Positions 21,294-22,975 of a DNA stretch of 22,975 nt are shown here, in pieces. The position numbers were made by a program, and so were the translations under genes. Positions within the stretch are counted from its first letter, which is position 1. Each line of letters begins with the position of its first letter. The DNA comes from JAGZEG01 sp963930185 (GTDB lineage: Bacteria; Actinomycetota; Coriobacteriia; Coriobacteriales; UMGS124), in assembly GCA_963930185.1 (NCBI GenBank), contig CAWVLT010000077.1:1-22975 (forward strand), in the 5' to 3' direction. The notes under the pieces are model-generated. The model saw only the letters and a program-made list of their open reading frames with translations. It made no database searches and was not told the origin of the DNA.

Positions 21294-22975
21294 ATGTTCG
21301 AGAAGTTCACAGACGGCGCTCGCAAGGTCATGGTCCTTGCCCAGGAGGAGGCACGCAAGCTCGGCCAGATGTACGTGGGCACCGAGCACCTCCTGCTGGG
21401 CCTGATTCGCGAGGAGGACGGCATCGCCGCCCAGGCCCTGCGCAAGCTCGACGTCACCTATGAGGAGACGCTCGAGCAGGTCAAGCAGGTCGCGGACAAG
21501 CCGGACGAGCCGGCCCCCGGCGGGCACATACCCTATACGCCGCGCGCCAAGCGCGTGCTGGAGAGCGCCCTGCGCGAGACGCTGTCGGGCGGCCAGTCCT
21601 ACATAGCAACCGAGCACCTGCTGCTCGGCATCCTGCGCGAGGGCAACGGCGTGGCCATGGAGGCTCTCACGCGCATGGGCGTCTCCACCGACGCCGTGCG
21701 CAACGCCATCAGCGAGCTCGCCCCCAAGCGCCCGCCCGCGCCGGTCGCCATGGGCGCGATGGGCCTGCCCTCGGGCGGTTTCGCGCCCAGCGGCGGCGAG
21801 GAGGACTCGGCGCTCAAGGAGTACGGCCGCGACCTCACCCAGCTCGCCCGCGAGGGCAGGCTCGACCCGGTGATCGGCCGCGACGACGAGACCGAGCGTG
21901 TCATGCAGATCCTGGCCCGCCGCACCAAGAACAATCCGCTGCTCATCGGCGACCCCGGCGTGGGCAAGACTGCCGTGGTCGAGGGACTGGCCGAGCGCAT
22001 CGCCGCCGGCGAGGTGCCCGAGCTGCTGCACGGCCGCTCGGTGTGGACGCTCGACGTGGCTTCGCTGGTGGCCGGCGCCAAGTACCGCGGCGAGTTCGAG
22101 GAGCGCCTCAAGCGCGTGGTCGCCGAGGTGGCGGCCGACCCCACCATCATCCTGTTCATCGACGAGATGCACACCCTCATCGGCGCGGGCAGCGCCGAGG
22201 GGTCCCTGGACGCCGCCTCGATCCTCAAGCCCGCGCTGTCGCGTGGCGAGATCCAGGTCATCGGCGCCACCACGCTCGACGAGTATCGCAAGCACGTCGA
22301 GAAGGACTCGGCCTTCGCCCGCCGCTTCCAGACGGTGACGGTGGACGAGCCCACCCCCGAGGAGTCCATCGCCATCCTCGAGGGCCTGCGCCGTCGCTAC
22401 GAGGAGCACCACCACGTCCGCTACAGCGACAAGACCGTTGAGGCGGCCGTGAGCCTGTCGGACCGCTACATCCAGGACCGCTTCCTGCCGGACAAGGCCA
22501 TCGACCTGCTCGACGAGGCCGGCGCCGCCACGCGCATCCACGCCGTCCCGCGCCCCGAGGCCCTCGACGAGCTCGAGAGGCGCCTGGGCGAGGTCCAGGC
22601 CCAGCGCGAGGCCGCGGCGGCGTCCCAGAACTACGAGCAGGCCGCCTCGCTGCGCGATGAGGAGAAGCAGATCCAGGAGGGCATCGCCGCAGCCGAGCAG
22701 ACGTGGCGCGAGGAGTCCCAGACTCGGGTGAGCGACGTCACGCCCGAGGACATCGCCGCCGTGGTGTCCCGCTCCACCGGCGTGCCCGTCGCAAACCTCA
22801 CCGAGGCCGAGACCGACAAGCTCCTGCGCATGGAGGCCGTGCTCCACGAGCGCATCGTGGGGCAGGACGAGGCCGTCACCAAGGTGAGCCGTGCCATCCG
22901 CCGCTCGCGCGCGGGCCTGCGAGACCCGCGCCGCCCCGCCGGGTCGTTCGTGTTCCTCGGCCCCTCGGGCGTGGG
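21294..22975 (+). CDS. clpC: ATP-dependent Clp protease ATP-binding subunit ClpC, truncated by the window edge
   Basis: An AAA+ unfoldase that feeds ClpP; 560 complete codons are present and the frame is open at the right edge. The N domain has two Clp repeats (GQMYVGTEHLLLGLIREEDG at 24-43 and QSYIATEHLLLGILREGNG at 101-119). AAA1 has Walker A GDPGVGKT (219-226), Walker B FIDE (288-291) and GATTLDEYRKH. A UVR-like middle coiled coil lies at about 422-470 (NYEQAASLRDEEKQ), which marks ClpC rather than ClpA or ClpB. AAA2 begins with RIVGQDEAV, and the window stops inside its Walker A (GPSGVG). ATG 21294 has AGGAGG 6 nt upstream. No CIRCE element is found upstream. Confidence 0.97.
   Translation, partial: MFEKFTDGARKVMVLAQEEARKLGQMYVGTEHLLLGLIREEDGIAAQALRKLDVTYEETLEQVKQVADKPDEPAPGGHIPYTPRAKRVLESALRETLSGGQSYIATEHLLLGILREGNGVAMEALTRMGVSTDAVRNAISELAPKRPPAPVAMGAMGLPSGGFAPSGGEEDSALKEYGRDLTQLAREGRLDPVIGRDDETERVMQILARRTKNNPLLIGDPGVGKTAVVEGLAERIAAGEVPELLHGRSVWTLDVASLVAGAKYRGEFEERLKRVVAEVAADPTIILFIDEMHTLIGAGSAEGSLDAASILKPALSRGEIQVIGATTLDEYRKHVEKDSAFARRFQTVTVDEPTPEESIAILEGLRRRYEEHHHVRYSDKTVEAAVSLSDRYIQDRFLPDKAIDLLDEAGAATRIHAVPRPEALDELERRLGEVQAQREAAAASQNYEQAASLRDEEKQIQEGIAAAEQTWREESQTRVSDVTPEDIAAVVSRSTGVPVANLTEAETDKLLRMEAVLHERIVGQDEAVTKVSRAIRRSRAGLRDPRRPAGSFVFLGPSGV

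Noticed and set aside
21213..22847. 544-codon minus-strand frame opposite clpC
   Set aside because: ClpC motifs are uninterrupted on the plus strand; the opposite frame is low-complexity Leu/Gly/Arg.

Overview
The window is a GC-rich, densely coded bacterial chromosome segment with no phage, insertion-sequence or CRISPR signature. Composition, the gene set (TauE/SafE exporter, DUF2089 regulator, larEBC, M18 and PepT-like peptidases, hisS, clpC) and G/C-ending codon use suggest a Gram-positive anaerobe of the Actinomycetota, most likely class Coriobacteriia (an Olsenella/Atopobiaceae-like genome). This assignment is an inference from style and content, not from a search.

Layout. 105-503 (-) is a NifX/NifB-type cofactor-binding protein, divergent from a NifS/IscS-type cysteine desulfurase that overlaps mnmA (795-3216, +), a plausible sulfur-delivery and tRNA-thiolation unit. 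A TauE/SafE permease follows (3265-4029). A secreted coiled-coil protein with a C-terminal lysozyme-like domain (4310-5683, +) has its own promoter and faces a DUF2089 zinc-ribbon/HTH regulator (5901-6281, -). The GTPase engB (6491-7084, -) is divergent from rnhA (7444-7938, +). On the minus strand, larE-larB-larC (11289 down to 8258) forms a nickel-pincer-nucleotide cofactor operon with no larA in the window. A tRNA-Thr(CGT) at 11659-11734 has a near-consensus promoter and a strong terminator.

Next is a DHA2/LmrB-type efflux pump fused to a CBS-domain pair (12048-14024, -). It is divergent from a MarR regulator (14303-14779, +), and the shared gap carries two TTGAT-N4-ATCAA dyads that look like operators. 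A PepT-like M20 peptidase (14957-16321, +) converges on a threonine aldolase (16373-17536, -). After a 636-bp gap come an M18 aminopeptidase (18173-19609), hisS with an unusual Cys/His-rich tail (19700-21097), and clpC (21294 to the right edge, cut inside the second Walker A).

Most genes are core housekeeping. The most unusual material is in the gaps and in variant proteins. Three intergenic inverted-repeat elements (4118-4177, 8028-8191, 17702-17895) look like dispersed structured repeats or MITE-like elements. LarE appears to lack the family's C-terminal region and starts at TTG. LarC carries a 21-histidine insert. The pump-CBS fusion with its MarR/operator module looks like a self-contained nucleotide-sensing efflux system.
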